NCBI GenBank assembly: GCA_031263945.1
Contig: JAISEW010000005.1
Span: 1-9,783 of the forward strand
Length of the DNA: 9,783 bases
Direction of reading: 5' to 3'
DNA from: Gracilibacteraceae bacterium
GTDB lineage: Bacteria > Bacillota > Desulfitobacteriia > Desulfitobacteriales > Syntrophobotulaceae
Under the pieces are notes generated by a model. The model was not told the origin of the DNA. It was given only the letters and a program-made list of their open reading frames with translations, and made no database searches. Shown here in pieces: positions 1-6,221 of the stretch (positions are counted from its first letter, which is position 1; each line of letters begins with the position of its first letter). Position numbers and translations under genes: made by a program.

Positions 1-285
1 GTGAAATATTCTATTGTTTTAAGCGGAAACTATTATAAATTTTCGCAAAACAAGGAAATGCGGGAGTACTTATTGTCAACCGGAAACAGGGTGCTGGTAG
101 AAGCCAGCCCCATGGACACCATATGGGGAATCGGGTTTGGCAAAGATAATGAAAAAGCGTATGACCCAAACGCGTGGAGAGGGAAAAACCTTTTAGGGTT
201 TGCCTTAATGGAAGTAAGAGATGAAATAAGAAATGTATATAAGAATTACGATAAAATAAATTGGGAGAATGTTAAAAAACCATAA
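1..285 (+). CDS. NADAR-family N-glycosidase (YbiA-like), C-terminal part; 5' end outside window
   Basis: The 94 visible residues match the C-terminal half of the NADAR fold. They show a GNYYKFSQN segment near residue 9, then LVEASPMDTIWGIGF (about 33-47) and a W-x-G-x-N-L-L-G-x-A-L-M-x-V-R motif (about 59-73), the usual order in YbiA-like proteins. Family members are normally about 150-190 residues, so roughly 60-100 N-terminal residues lie upstream. The GTG at position 1 is probably an internal Val codon rather than the start. Known family roles are cleavage of N-glycosidic bonds in riboflavin-pathway intermediates and, in some members, removal of ADP-ribose from guanine as an antitoxin to DarT-type toxins. 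Which applies here cannot be told from this fragment. Its stop lies inside the 3' end of a possible minus-strand small ORF. Base composition is AT-rich compared with the genes after 1345. Confidence 0.85.
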   Translation: MKYSIVLSGNYYKFSQNKEMREYLLSTGNRVLVEASPMDTIWGIGFGKDNEKAYDPNAWRGKNLLGFALMEVRDEIRNVYKNYDKINWENVKKP

Positions 286-418
286 CGGATAATGTGAAAA
301 ATCTCCCCGGCTGGAACGCGGAAAACTCCTGATAATACAGAGGATAGCCAAAATGCGGCTCGTTTCCGTCCCTGATTTCGCCGTAAGACCACCAATTATG
401 TTCCTTTAGCAGTTCCAT
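272..418 (-). CDS. Possible small ORF (48 aa) directly downstream of the PIN toxin
   Basis: An ATG at 418-416 begins a 48-codon frame ending in TAA at 274-272. It starts five bases after the toxin stop codon, as expected for a third gene of the same operon. The product would be rich in aromatic residues: it begins MELLKEHNWWSYGEI and contains PLYYQEFSAFQPGRFF further on. I see no transmembrane helix and no family that I recognise. There is no good Shine-Dalgarno site (AAGTAATTGAA precedes the ATG), so translation would depend on coupling to the toxin. The last codons overlap the 3' end of the NADAR gene on the other strand. It may be a real small gene, a remnant of a longer gene, or chance. 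Confidence 0.35.
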   Translation of the reverse strand: MELLKEHNWWSYGEIRDGNEPHFGYPLYYQEFSAFQPGRFFTLSVMVF

Positions 419-423
419 TTCAA

Positions 424-849
424 TTACTTGCTGAATATATTCTTTATTGACAGGCTGCCTCGTACGATAGAACCGTCCTGCATATCTTCACTTATAAGTG
501 TTTGGCAGTTCGCGAGATATGCGCTCGCGACAATTTGGCTGTCCCAATATGACACGGACATTGTTTCTCGAAATTCCGAAGCGAGTAAGGCGGCTTCTTT
601 TGTAAATCCGATGACTTCACAGGCATCAAACAGGTTATCTATGAACTGCCGGAGTTCCGCCTCGTTTTTTCCCAGCTTCTTTAGCACACACATAGTTTCA
701 TTGATAACTTGATACGAAATAATAAGTCGGGCGTCCGTTATACCGTTTATAAAGGCGCGCGCTTTCTGTTCACGTTCTTCGCTTTGTCCGGACAGAGCAT
801 AGACCCATATATTGCTGTCAATAAAAAACCTATTCGTCATAACACTCAT
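424..849 (-). CDS. PIN-domain toxin (VapC-like ribonuclease) of a type II toxin-antitoxin pair
   Basis: The protein is 141 aa, a normal length for a single PIN domain. The acidic residues that bind Mg2+ in this nuclease family are all in place: D11 in FFIDSNIWVYAL, E51 in QVINE, D103 in YWDSQIV, and D122 in ISEDMQDG. Such toxins usually cleave RNA (tRNA or rRNA) and are held inactive by the partner antitoxin. The gene overlaps the end of the antitoxin gene upstream, so the two should be co-translated. Two starts are possible. ATG at 849 gives a 20-base overlap. ATG at 840 (residue 4) gives an 11-base overlap and has a GGGATGAG stretch upstream; I think it at least as likely. The catalytic site looks intact, so the toxin is probably functional. 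Confidence 0.9.
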   Translation of the reverse strand: MSVMTNRFFIDSNIWVYALSGQSEEREQKARAFINGITDARLIISYQVINETMCVLKKLGKNEAELRQFIDNLFDACEVIGFTKEAALLASEFRETMSVSYWDSQIVASAYLANCQTLISEDMQDGSIVRGSLSIKNIFSK

Positions 850-1102
850 CCCGATTAAACATATAGTCGCTTGGCATATTCACTGGGTTGGCGTCGGCAA
901 TCGAAAAGAGTTTGCTTACAGCTTCCCGGCGATTAACCGTTTGCCGCTCCGCGAGTGTCAGAGGAAAAGGTATCCCGCGCGACCTCACAATTTGCCGCGC
1001 GAAGATATTGACCGCCGATGAAATGTTAAGTCCGAGTTCGCTGAGAATCAGTTCGGTCTGCTCTCGGAGGGCATCATCCATTCTAATGCTGATTTGAGCC
1101 AT
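830..1102 (-). CDS. RelB/DinJ-family ribbon-helix-helix antitoxin
   Basis: This 90-aa protein begins with a ribbon-helix-helix segment: a short strand (QISIRMDD), then helices around residues 10-22 and 28-43, ending in RSRGIPFPL. That arrangement is typical of RelB/DinJ antitoxins. The more polar C-terminal half (about 50-90) would be the toxin-binding tail. In the family, the N-terminal dimer binds an operator in its own promoter and the tail neutralises the toxin. The start is well supported: AGAGGTGAT lies seven to eight bases upstream of ATG 1102. A promoter with an inverted repeat sits just beyond it. DinJ-type antitoxins are classically paired with YafQ/RelE toxins, whereas here the partner is a PIN protein. 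Confidence 0.9.
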   Translation of the reverse strand: MAQISIRMDDALREQTELILSELGLNISSAVNIFARQIVRSRGIPFPLTLAERQTVNRREAVSKLFSIADANPVNMPSDYMFNRDECYDE

Positions 1103-1120
1103 CTTCTATCACCTCTAAGT

Positions 1121-1143
1121 GCATTGTATACCAAAAGCAATGC
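1121..1143. promoter_or_regulatory. Inverted repeat, likely autoregulatory operator of the toxin-antitoxin operon
   Basis: GCATTG (1121-1126) and CAATGC (1138-1143) form an inverted repeat with an 11-base spacer. It covers the -10 box and most of the spacer of the toxin-antitoxin promoter. Antitoxins of this fold usually bind such repeats to repress their own operon. The repeat is seen directly; its role as operator is inferred. Confidence 0.6.
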
Positions 1144-1151
1144 AATGTCAA
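1123..1151 (-). promoter_or_regulatory. Sigma70-type promoter of the toxin-antitoxin operon
   Basis: Read on the minus strand there is a perfect -35 box TTGACA (1151-1146), a 17-base spacer, and a -10 box TACAAT (1128-1123). These lie just upstream of the ribosome-binding site of the antitoxin gene. Match and spacing are close to ideal. Confidence 0.8.
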
Positions 1152-1169
1152 TTATAAATCATGTATCCA

Positions 1170-1187
1170 ATGATATGATATGATATA
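1170..1187. repeat. Short AT-rich tandem repeat (ATGAT units)
   Basis: Three complete ATGAT units plus a partial one lie in tandem in the spacer between the toxin-antitoxin promoter and the GC-rich gene block. This is seen directly. No function is evident; it may mark the junction of the two base-composition regimes. Confidence 0.5.
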
Positions 1188-1252
1188 GGAAAGCGGCGTT
1201 CTGGATATGGTCAATATGGAAAAATTTGGGATAGGCGTTTCCTTTTTTTCGG

Positions 1253-1281
1253 TTGCAAAAAAACCGCGGATATGATACACT
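1253..1281 (+). promoter_or_regulatory. Candidate promoter for the low-complexity protein / hom / thrB group
   Basis: TTGCAA (1253-1258), 17 bases, then TACACT (1276-1281). Each box matches four of six consensus bases. It lies about 60 bases before the first gene of the group, in the only non-coding stretch upstream of it. It is plausible but weak. Confidence 0.3.
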
Positions 1282-1344
1282 TCAAAACGAAGCGGACGTT
1301 TGGGGGATCCCGGACTCCGCACACTAAACCGGGAGCGGAATGAA

Positions 1345-2019
1345 ATGGATAAATGGATAAGATGGGCCGGCACCGCCGCTTGGGTCATAGTGGCTCTGCT
1401 GGTCGGCGTAATGATCGGATTCAGCGTGGCGCCCAAGGCGCTGCAAACCGGCTCCGGCGCGGCGCGGGAAGAACCGGCGGCGCCGGCGGCGTCTCCCGCC
1501 GCGGACAGCGGCGCCGCGCCTTCCACGGCGACCGCGCCGCCGCCGGAGGACGGTTTTGTCGCGCCGCCGAGTTCCGTGATCGTAAACGCTATGGCCAACA
1601 CCATCCGGGGCGGAGTGGTGCGCGATGATCCCAGCGGCGCCGGCGGCGGGACCACTGCCGGCGGGACCCCCAGCGGGACCCCTGCCAGCGGCGCGGGCGG
1701 CGGGACCACTGCCGGCGGGACCCCTGCCGGCGGCGGGACCACTGCCAGTGGGACCCCCACCGGCGGCGGCTCGGACACCAGCGGCGGCGCGAACACCGAC
1801 TCCGGCGGCGCGGCCGCCGACGACCCGGCGGACGGGACCCAGCCCGCCACGCCGCCGGACAGCGGCGGCGCTGAGGGCGGCTCGGGCACCGGCGGCGGAG
1901 CGGATCCCGGCGGAGCGGGAGCAGCGGAGCAAACAAACACGCCGCCGCCCGTCCAGTCGAGTGTCGGCGGCTTCGGCAGTTCCGGCGGTAATAACGGAAA
2001 CACGGAGAATAATGATTAA
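1345..2019 (+). CDS. Membrane-anchored Gly/Ala/Pro/Thr-rich low-complexity protein
   Basis: I do not recognise a family. With the start at ATG 1345 (GGAG at 1332-1335, nine bases upstream) the protein is 224 aa. A TTG at 1300 would add 15 residues but has no comparable ribosome site. Residues 7-28 (WAGTAAWVIVALLVGVMIGFSV) form one hydrophobic helix just after a short basic N-terminus, suggesting a single-pass anchor or uncleaved signal with the rest outside the cell. Residues 35-224 are almost entirely Gly, Ala, Pro, Thr, Ser and Asp, with GGGTTAGGTP-like repeats. A short ordinary stretch (FVAPPSSVIVNAMANTIRGG) interrupts this around residues 71-90. The 3' end overlaps hom by eight bases, so the two are likely co-transcribed. 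It could be a flexible cell-wall or envelope spacer protein. Confidence 0.65.
   Translation: MDKWIRWAGTAAWVIVALLVGVMIGFSVAPKALQTGSGAAREEPAAPAASPAADSGAAPSTATAPPPEDGFVAPPSSVIVNAMANTIRGGVVRDDPSGAGGGTTAGGTPSGTPASGAGGGTTAGGTPAGGGTTASGTPTGGGSDTSGGANTDSGGAAADDPADGTQPATPPDSGGAEGGSGTGGGADPGGAGAAEQTNTPPPVQSSVGGFGSSGGNNGNTENND
1642..1757 (+). repeat. GC-rich coding repeats in the low-complexity protein
   Basis: A 29-base unit starting GGCGGCGGGACCACTGCC occurs identically at 1642-1670 and 1696-1724, a 54-base period. A third, diverged copy starts at 1729. All are in the reading frame and encode GGGTTAGGTP-type peptides. Such repeats can expand and contract, so copy number may vary between strains. Confidence 0.7.
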
Positions 2020-3298
2020 TCAGAACATTAACATCGGTTTATTGGGATTCGGCACGGTAGGCGGCGGCGTAGCCGCCGTTCTGGCGAAAAACGCCGCCGC
2101 CATCAACGCGCGGGCGGGCTGTAATTTGCGCATCAAAGCGGCCCTGGTGCGGGATCCGGCTAAAATCCGCGGGGCGGCGGGCACGCCTCTGACGACGGAG
2201 GCGGCGGATATTCTCCGCGACGACGACGTGCATATCGTAGCGGAACTGATGGGGGGCGTGGAACCGGCGCGGACTTACGTGCTGGAAGCCCTGCGCCGCA
2301 AGAAAAGCGTCGTCACGGCCAACAAGGATCTCCTGGCCCTGCACGCGGAGGAAATATTCCGCGTGGCGGGGGAAAACGGCCAAGACGTGTATTTTGAGGG
2401 CGCGGTCGCCGGCGGGATCCCGATCATCGCCGCCATACGCGCTTCTCTCACCGCCAATGATATTTCTTCCGTCATGGGTATCATCAACGGCACCACGAAT
2501 TACATCCTGACGGCCATGACCGAGCAGGGGCGCGAGTTCGCGGCGGTGCTGCGCGAAGCCCAGGAGCTGGGTTACGCCGAAAGCGACCCGACCGCCGACG
2601 TCGCGGGGCTGGACGCGGCGCGCAAACTGGCTATTTTAGCCACACTGGCTTTCCATACCCAGGTGAGTCTGACCGATGTTTATGTGGAAGGCATAACGGA
2701 TATCACCGCCTCTGATATAAGTTATGCCCGGGAATTAGGCTGCGTCATAAAATTGCTGGCTATCGCCCGGAAGACCGAAGAAGGCGTGGAGGCGCGCGTT
2801 CATCCGGCGCTTTTGCCGGAGCGGCACCCGCTGGCGACGGTGCGGGACGTGTTCAACGCCGTCTATGTGGTCGGGGACGCTTTAGGCGAAAGCATGTTTT
2901 ACGGCCGCGGCGCCGGCGCTTTGCCCACGGCCAGCGCCGTCCTGAGCGATATCATCCAGGTGGCGCGCAACCGGAATACCGGCGGGCAGGGCCGGCTCGG
3001 TCTGGACGCTGACCGGCGGCTGCCGATAAAACCGGCCCGCGATTATCGGAGCAGCTATTACATCCGTTTGAAGGTCAAAGACGAACCTCGGGTTTTTGCC
3101 AGCTTAGCCTCGTTTTTTGCCGAGGCGGACATAAGTTTCGCTTCCATCATCCAGAAACCGCGGCAGGGCGGCAACGCGGAAATCGTGCTGATGACGCACC
3201 CCTGCCGGGAAAGTCAGCTTGAGCAGGCCCTGACCTCCATGCGCGCTTACAGTAAATTGGATAAAATATACAACAAGATCCGCGTTTTACACGACTAG
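2012..3298 (+). CDS. hom: Homoserine dehydrogenase with C-terminal ACT domain
   Basis: This enzyme reduces aspartate 4-semialdehyde to homoserine with NAD(P)H, the branch point to threonine and methionine, in the cytoplasm. The protein is 428 aa, the usual size of the monofunctional bacterial enzyme. The Rossmann motif GFGTVGGG is at residues 12-19. The family signature GIINGTTNY is at 156-164. The catalytic stretch DVAGLDAARKL is at 196-206, with D201 and K205 matching the catalytic Asp and Lys. The C-terminal ~80 residues, from SYYIRLKV near 348, form an ACT domain that in relatives senses threonine. ATG 2012 is chosen because GGAG lies five bases or so upstream and the protein begins normally. 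The same frame is open as far as 1625, but that extension only shadows the upstream low-complexity gene. thrB follows after 37 bases; no thrC is in the window. Confidence 0.97.
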   Translation: MINQNINIGLLGFGTVGGGVAAVLAKNAAAINARAGCNLRIKAALVRDPAKIRGAAGTPLTTEAADILRDDDVHIVAELMGGVEPARTYVLEALRRKKSVVTANKDLLALHAEEIFRVAGENGQDVYFEGAVAGGIPIIAAIRASLTANDISSVMGIINGTTNYILTAMTEQGREFAAVLREAQELGYAESDPTADVAGLDAARKLAILATLAFHTQVSLTDVYVEGITDITASDISYARELGCVIKLLAIARKTEEGVEARVHPALLPERHPLATVRDVFNAVYVVGDALGESMFYGRGAGALPTASAVLSDIIQVARNRNTGGQGRLGLDADRRLPIKPARDYRSSYYIRLKVKDEPRVFASLASFFAEADISFASIIQKPRQGGNAEIVLMTHPCRESQLEQALTSMRAYSKLDKIYNKIRVLHD

Positions 3299-3335
3299 CC
3301 ACTGGTTCGCCGGCGATTTACGGGGAGTAATTTTG

Positions 3336-4235
3336 ATGCTTGAGGTAAAGGTGCCCGCCACGTCAGCCAATCTAGGCGCCGGTTTTGACTGTATGGGTCT
3401 GGCCGTTCAGCTTTACAACAGTTTTACCGCCGCGCCCGCCGCCGCCCCGGAATTCATCCTCAAAGGCGATTATACCGCCGGCATCGCCACGGGAGAGGAT
3501 AATCTGCTCTGGCGGTCGGCCTGTTATCTCTGGAAAAAATTGGGTATTCCGCCCGTGCCCTTGCGGGTGTGCTGTGAAAATCACGTGCCGCCGGCCCGCG
3601 GTTTGGGCAGCAGTTCCACCGCGGTGGTGGGCGGGCTGCTCATGGCCAATTATTTTGCCGGCGAGCCGCTGAGCCGGTTCGAATTGCTGGAAATGGCCAC
3701 GGACATAGAAGGACATCCCGATAATGTGGCGCCGGCGCTGTACGGCGGGGTAACGCTGACGGTGAAGACGGGAAAAAGCGTCGTTTTTCGCGGGCTGGGG
3801 CGCGCTCCCGGACTCAGTCTCGCGGTGATCGTGCCGGAATATACCGTCGAAACAGAGAAAGCCCGCGCCCTCCTCCCCGCCAAGGTGTCCCGCGCCGACG
3901 CCGTATTCAACGCTTCCCGCGTCGGTTTGCTCACGGACGCTTTTTTGCGCGGGGAATACTCTCTCCTCGGCGTGGGGACAGAAGACAGATTGCATCAGCG
4001 GCAGCGGGCCTCTTTGACGCCCGGTCTGGAGGCGCTTCTGGGCAGGGCGGAGGCTATGGGCGCTTACGGGGCGGCCCTCAGCGGCTCGGGCCCGGCGGTG
4101 ATCGCTTTTTGCCGGCCCGGCGCCGGAAAGGAGGTGGCGGAGGGCATGGCCGGAGTGCTGCGGGAGCTGGGTATAAACGCTAAGGCTTTTTCATCGGAGA
4201 TCGACGGGGCGGGAGCGGCGACGCGGCAAATTTAG
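3336..4235 (+). CDS. thrB: Homoserine kinase (GHMP family)
   Basis: This enzyme phosphorylates homoserine with ATP to O-phosphohomoserine, the substrate of threonine synthase. The protein is 299 aa, normal for ThrB. The three GHMP-kinase motifs are intact: PATSANLGAGFD at residues 7-18, the ATP-binding PPARGLGSSST at 85-95, and the C-terminal GAALSGSGPAV at 245-255. ATG 3336 is preceded by GGGGAG (3322-3327) at eight bases. The neighbouring TTG at 3333 is a less likely start. It lies 37 bases after hom in the same direction with no terminator between, so the two form a threonine operon. Confidence 0.97.
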   Translation: MLEVKVPATSANLGAGFDCMGLAVQLYNSFTAAPAAAPEFILKGDYTAGIATGEDNLLWRSACYLWKKLGIPPVPLRVCCENHVPPARGLGSSSTAVVGGLLMANYFAGEPLSRFELLEMATDIEGHPDNVAPALYGGVTLTVKTGKSVVFRGLGRAPGLSLAVIVPEYTVETEKARALLPAKVSRADAVFNASRVGLLTDAFLRGEYSLLGVGTEDRLHQRQRASLTPGLEALLGRAEAMGAYGAALSGSGPAVIAFCRPGAGKEVAEGMAGVLRELGINAKAFSSEIDGAGAATRQI

Positions 4236-4297
4236 ATACATCAGACATTTAACGGATCTCAGGCGCTATGAACGAATCGAGTAATTATGAAAAAACC

Positions 4298-4304
4298 AGG
4301 AGGT
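4298..4304 (+). promoter_or_regulatory. Strong Shine-Dalgarno site fixing the lipoprotein start
   Basis: AGGAGGT is a near-perfect ribosome-binding site. It is six bases upstream of ATG 4311, one base from ATG 4305, and downstream of ATG 4287. It therefore selects 4311 and excludes the longer reading. Confidence 0.8.
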
Positions 4305-4310
4305 ATGAGA

Positions 4311-5486
4311 ATGAAACCGAGGAAAATGGGGAAAATACTGCCGGCGCTGTGTATAGCGCTCCTGTTTGCGCTGATCGCGGCCGGCTGCGGCCCGGCCGAA
4401 ACCCCAAAAACCATGCTGGAGCTGAATCAGGAGTACAGCGCCCTGACGGTCGTCGAGTCTTCGGGTGAGATCAAAATGGATATCACCCTGTCGGATACGG
4501 TGAATGACATGATCGGCGGCGAATTGCAGCCGATACTGGACATTTTCAAACAAATGACATATTCGAGTAAATCGGACGCGGTCAATATGAGCGCCGAGGC
4601 CACCGTATTGTCCGGCGGGAGCGATCTGCTGCGCGTCGTCATGGACGGGCCGGGCGGAGCTTATTATATGGATATGACCGGGCTTATCGGCGCCATCAAG
4701 AATATTGAAACTTCCGTCGCGGGCGATTCGGACGATTTTACTTCTCTGCTCAGCGAAGAACTGGAAGCGGATCTGCAGGGCAATCAGTGGGTAAAGATCA
4801 ACTTCCCGGACAGCTCAGTGTATATCGCGGCCAGGGAATTGATGGCTGATTATATGCTGGGTTTGGATAACGAAGTGTTTACAAATTTTGACAGCGGTTT
4901 TGTGAAGGCGATCAGCGGCGGGTATGAATTTAAGGTCACTTACGAGCAGCTGGGTCCCTATGTCCAGGCCCTCGGATCCTATGTTCTGGAAAATTTGGAC
5001 TCTTTTGTCAGCTACACCAAGACCTTTTTGCAGGGCTTGACCGAGGAACAGCTGGACTCGATCGGGCTGACCGCGGATATGCGGGATGAAGTGATCGCGG
5101 GACTGGACACTTTGGCCGCGCCGGAAAACAAGGCTGTGTATGAGACCTATCTCGCCACGGCCGTCTCCACGATCCAAATGCCGGATGTCGCCGGTATACT
5201 CGGCGGCAGTTATATCGACCTGAAGCTGACGAAAAACGGGGAGACCTTTACCTGGGCTTATGATTTTCTGGTCAACCTGAATTTTGAGGGCTCCAGCCTC
5301 GGGGCGATGTTTGGCGTCGATTTTGGCAACAACGCCATCCGTTTTACGGTTGACGAACAGACAAAACCGATCGCTTCCTTTACACCGGAAGTGCCGTCGA
5401 GCGGCGTTATCGACGCCGAGGACACGGAATATTTCGCGGGCACCGATTTAGGCCTGGGCTCCATGCTTAATCCCTACGGCTATTGA
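4311..5486 (+). CDS. Predicted lipoprotein of unknown function
   Basis: I do not recognise a family. From ATG 4311 the protein is 391 aa. It has a typical lipoprotein signal: basic MKPRKMGK, a hydrophobic core ILPALCIALLFALIAA, then the lipobox AAGC with Cys26 as the likely lipidated residue. Position -3 is Ala rather than the commoner Leu. The mature part is acidic and free of further transmembrane helices. It alternates short beta-like stretches (SGEIKMDITLS; YIDLKLTKNGETFTWAY; IRFTVDEQTKPIASF) with helical ones, which could suit a LolA/LppX-like lipid- or ligand-binding fold, but that is a guess from pattern alone. It would sit on the outer face of the cytoplasmic membrane. It begins 75 bases after thrB and is followed by a strong hairpin, so it may be its own unit or the end of the thr group. 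Confidence 0.8.
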   Translation: MKPRKMGKILPALCIALLFALIAAGCGPAETPKTMLELNQEYSALTVVESSGEIKMDITLSDTVNDMIGGELQPILDIFKQMTYSSKSDAVNMSAEATVLSGGSDLLRVVMDGPGGAYYMDMTGLIGAIKNIETSVAGDSDDFTSLLSEELEADLQGNQWVKINFPDSSVYIAARELMADYMLGLDNEVFTNFDSGFVKAISGGYEFKVTYEQLGPYVQALGSYVLENLDSFVSYTKTFLQGLTEEQLDSIGLTADMRDEVIAGLDTLAAPENKAVYETYLATAVSTIQMPDVAGILGGSYIDLKLTKNGETFTWAYDFLVNLNFEGSSLGAMFGVDFGNNAIRFTVDEQTKPIASFTPEVPSSGVIDAEDTEYFAGTDLGLGSMLNPYGY

Positions 5487-5514
5487 GAAACCGAGTGAAA
5501 TAAACCGATTTGCT

Positions 5515-5548
5515 CTTTCGCGTCCCGGCTGCCGCCGGGACGCGAAAG
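5515..5548. terminator. Perfect 15-bp GC-rich hairpin, terminator-like but without a T-run
   Basis: CTTTCGCGTCCCGGC (5515-5529) pairs perfectly with 5534-5548 around a TGCC tetraloop. It lies 29 bases after the lipoprotein stop, where a terminator is expected. However, neither strand continues into a run of T: TTCGTAAAG follows on +, AGCAAATCGG on the minus strand. It may stop transcription less efficiently, protect the 3' end of the upstream mRNA, or act in the leader of the purine genes that start 80 bases later. Confidence 0.5.
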
Positions 5549-5627
5549 TTCGTAAAGCGGCAGCAGCGTTATTAAGACAATTTCGGTTGAAAATGAAGAT
5601 GTGTCTATAACGGAGTAGGTGGAAGAT

Positions 5628-6221
5628 ATGGGGAAAAAACGGGCGATATTAAGTGTTTCCGATAAGACCGGCTTGGTCGATTTTGCCGCGGGTCTCACGG
5701 CGGCGGGCTATGAAATCGTTTCGACCGGCGGAACTCTGGCGGCGCTGCGGGCGGCGGGCGTACCGACCGTCTATGTCAGCGACGTGACCGGATTTCCGGA
5801 GATCCTGGACGGGCGGGTCAAAACCTTGCACCCCCTGATCCACGGCGGCATACTGGCGAGAGACACGGAGGCCCACCGCGCTCAGTGCGAGCGGGAAGGC
5901 ATCACCTTCATTGACGTCGTGGCCGTGAATCTGTATCCGTTTCAGGCGGCGGCCGCCAAAAAAGACGCGGCTTGGGCGGAGATCATCGAAAATATCGACA
6001 TCGGCGGGCCGGCCCTCGTCCGCGCCGCGGCCAAAAACCAGGAGCGGGTGACGGTGATCGTCAACCCGAGCGCCTACCCGGAAGTGCTGGCTCTCCTGCG
6101 GAGCAAAGGCGCGGTCCCGCCGGAGACGCGCCGGCGGCTGGCGCTGGAAGCGTTCGCCCACACAGCCGCCTATGACAAAGCGATCGCGGATTATCTGGCC
6201 CGGACGGAGGTCTGCCCATGA
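5628..6221 (+). CDS. purH: IMP cyclohydrolase, stand-alone (PurH N-terminal domain only)
   Basis: This domain closes the ring of FAICAR to give IMP, the last step of de novo purine synthesis. The 197 residues cover only the MGS-like cyclohydrolase domain: SVSDKTGL at 9-16, STGGT at 32-36, RVKTLHPLIHGGIL at 63-76, NLYPF at 101-105, and ENIDIGGPALVRAAAKN at 121-137. K65, Y103, D124 and K136 match known active-site positions. Bifunctional PurH is about 510 aa; the AICAR transformylase half is absent. The gene ends cleanly (AHTAAYDKAIADYLARTEVCP) and overlaps purD by ATGA, so this is not a frameshift or broken copy. The residue after AAAKN is Gln where His is usual. ATG 5628 with AGGTGG five bases upstream is preferred over GTG 5619. 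Confidence 0.92.
   Translation: MGKKRAILSVSDKTGLVDFAAGLTAAGYEIVSTGGTLAALRAAGVPTVYVSDVTGFPEILDGRVKTLHPLIHGGILARDTEAHRAQCEREGITFIDVVAVNLYPFQAAAAKKDAAWAEIIENIDIGGPALVRAAAKNQERVTVIVNPSAYPEVLALLRSKGAVPPETRRRLALEAFAHTAAYDKAIADYLARTEVCP

Noticed and set aside
272..487. Frameshifted extension of the PIN toxin into the downstream frame
   Set aside because: The toxin is already of full family length, with all catalytic residues and a normal ending. No frameshift is needed to explain it.
1642..1757. Possible CRISPR-like or non-coding repeat array
   Set aside because: The repeats are in frame, contiguous with coding sequence and without unique spacers. They encode a simple peptide repeat.
1152..2003. 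Long Pro-rich ORF on the minus strand
   Set aside because: It is the antisense of the Gly-rich repeat gene. High GC keeps this frame open, and it has neither a ribosome site nor a family-like segment.
1625..2011. Long N-terminal extension of homoserine dehydrogenase in the same frame
   Set aside because: The extra ~129 residues are a Pro/Ala/Arg-rich shadow of the overlapping low-complexity gene. The enzyme begins normally at ATG 2012 with its own ribosome site.
4287..4310. Upstream start codons of the lipoprotein gene (4287, 4305)
   Set aside because: The AGGAGGT at 4298-4304 lies inside or immediately against these starts. Only ATG 4311 has proper spacing.
5549..5627. Purine riboswitch or clear promoter before the cyclohydrolase gene
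   Set aside because: I could not find a conserved riboswitch core or a -35/-10 pair with acceptable spacing. TTGAAA and TATAAC are only 13 bases apart.
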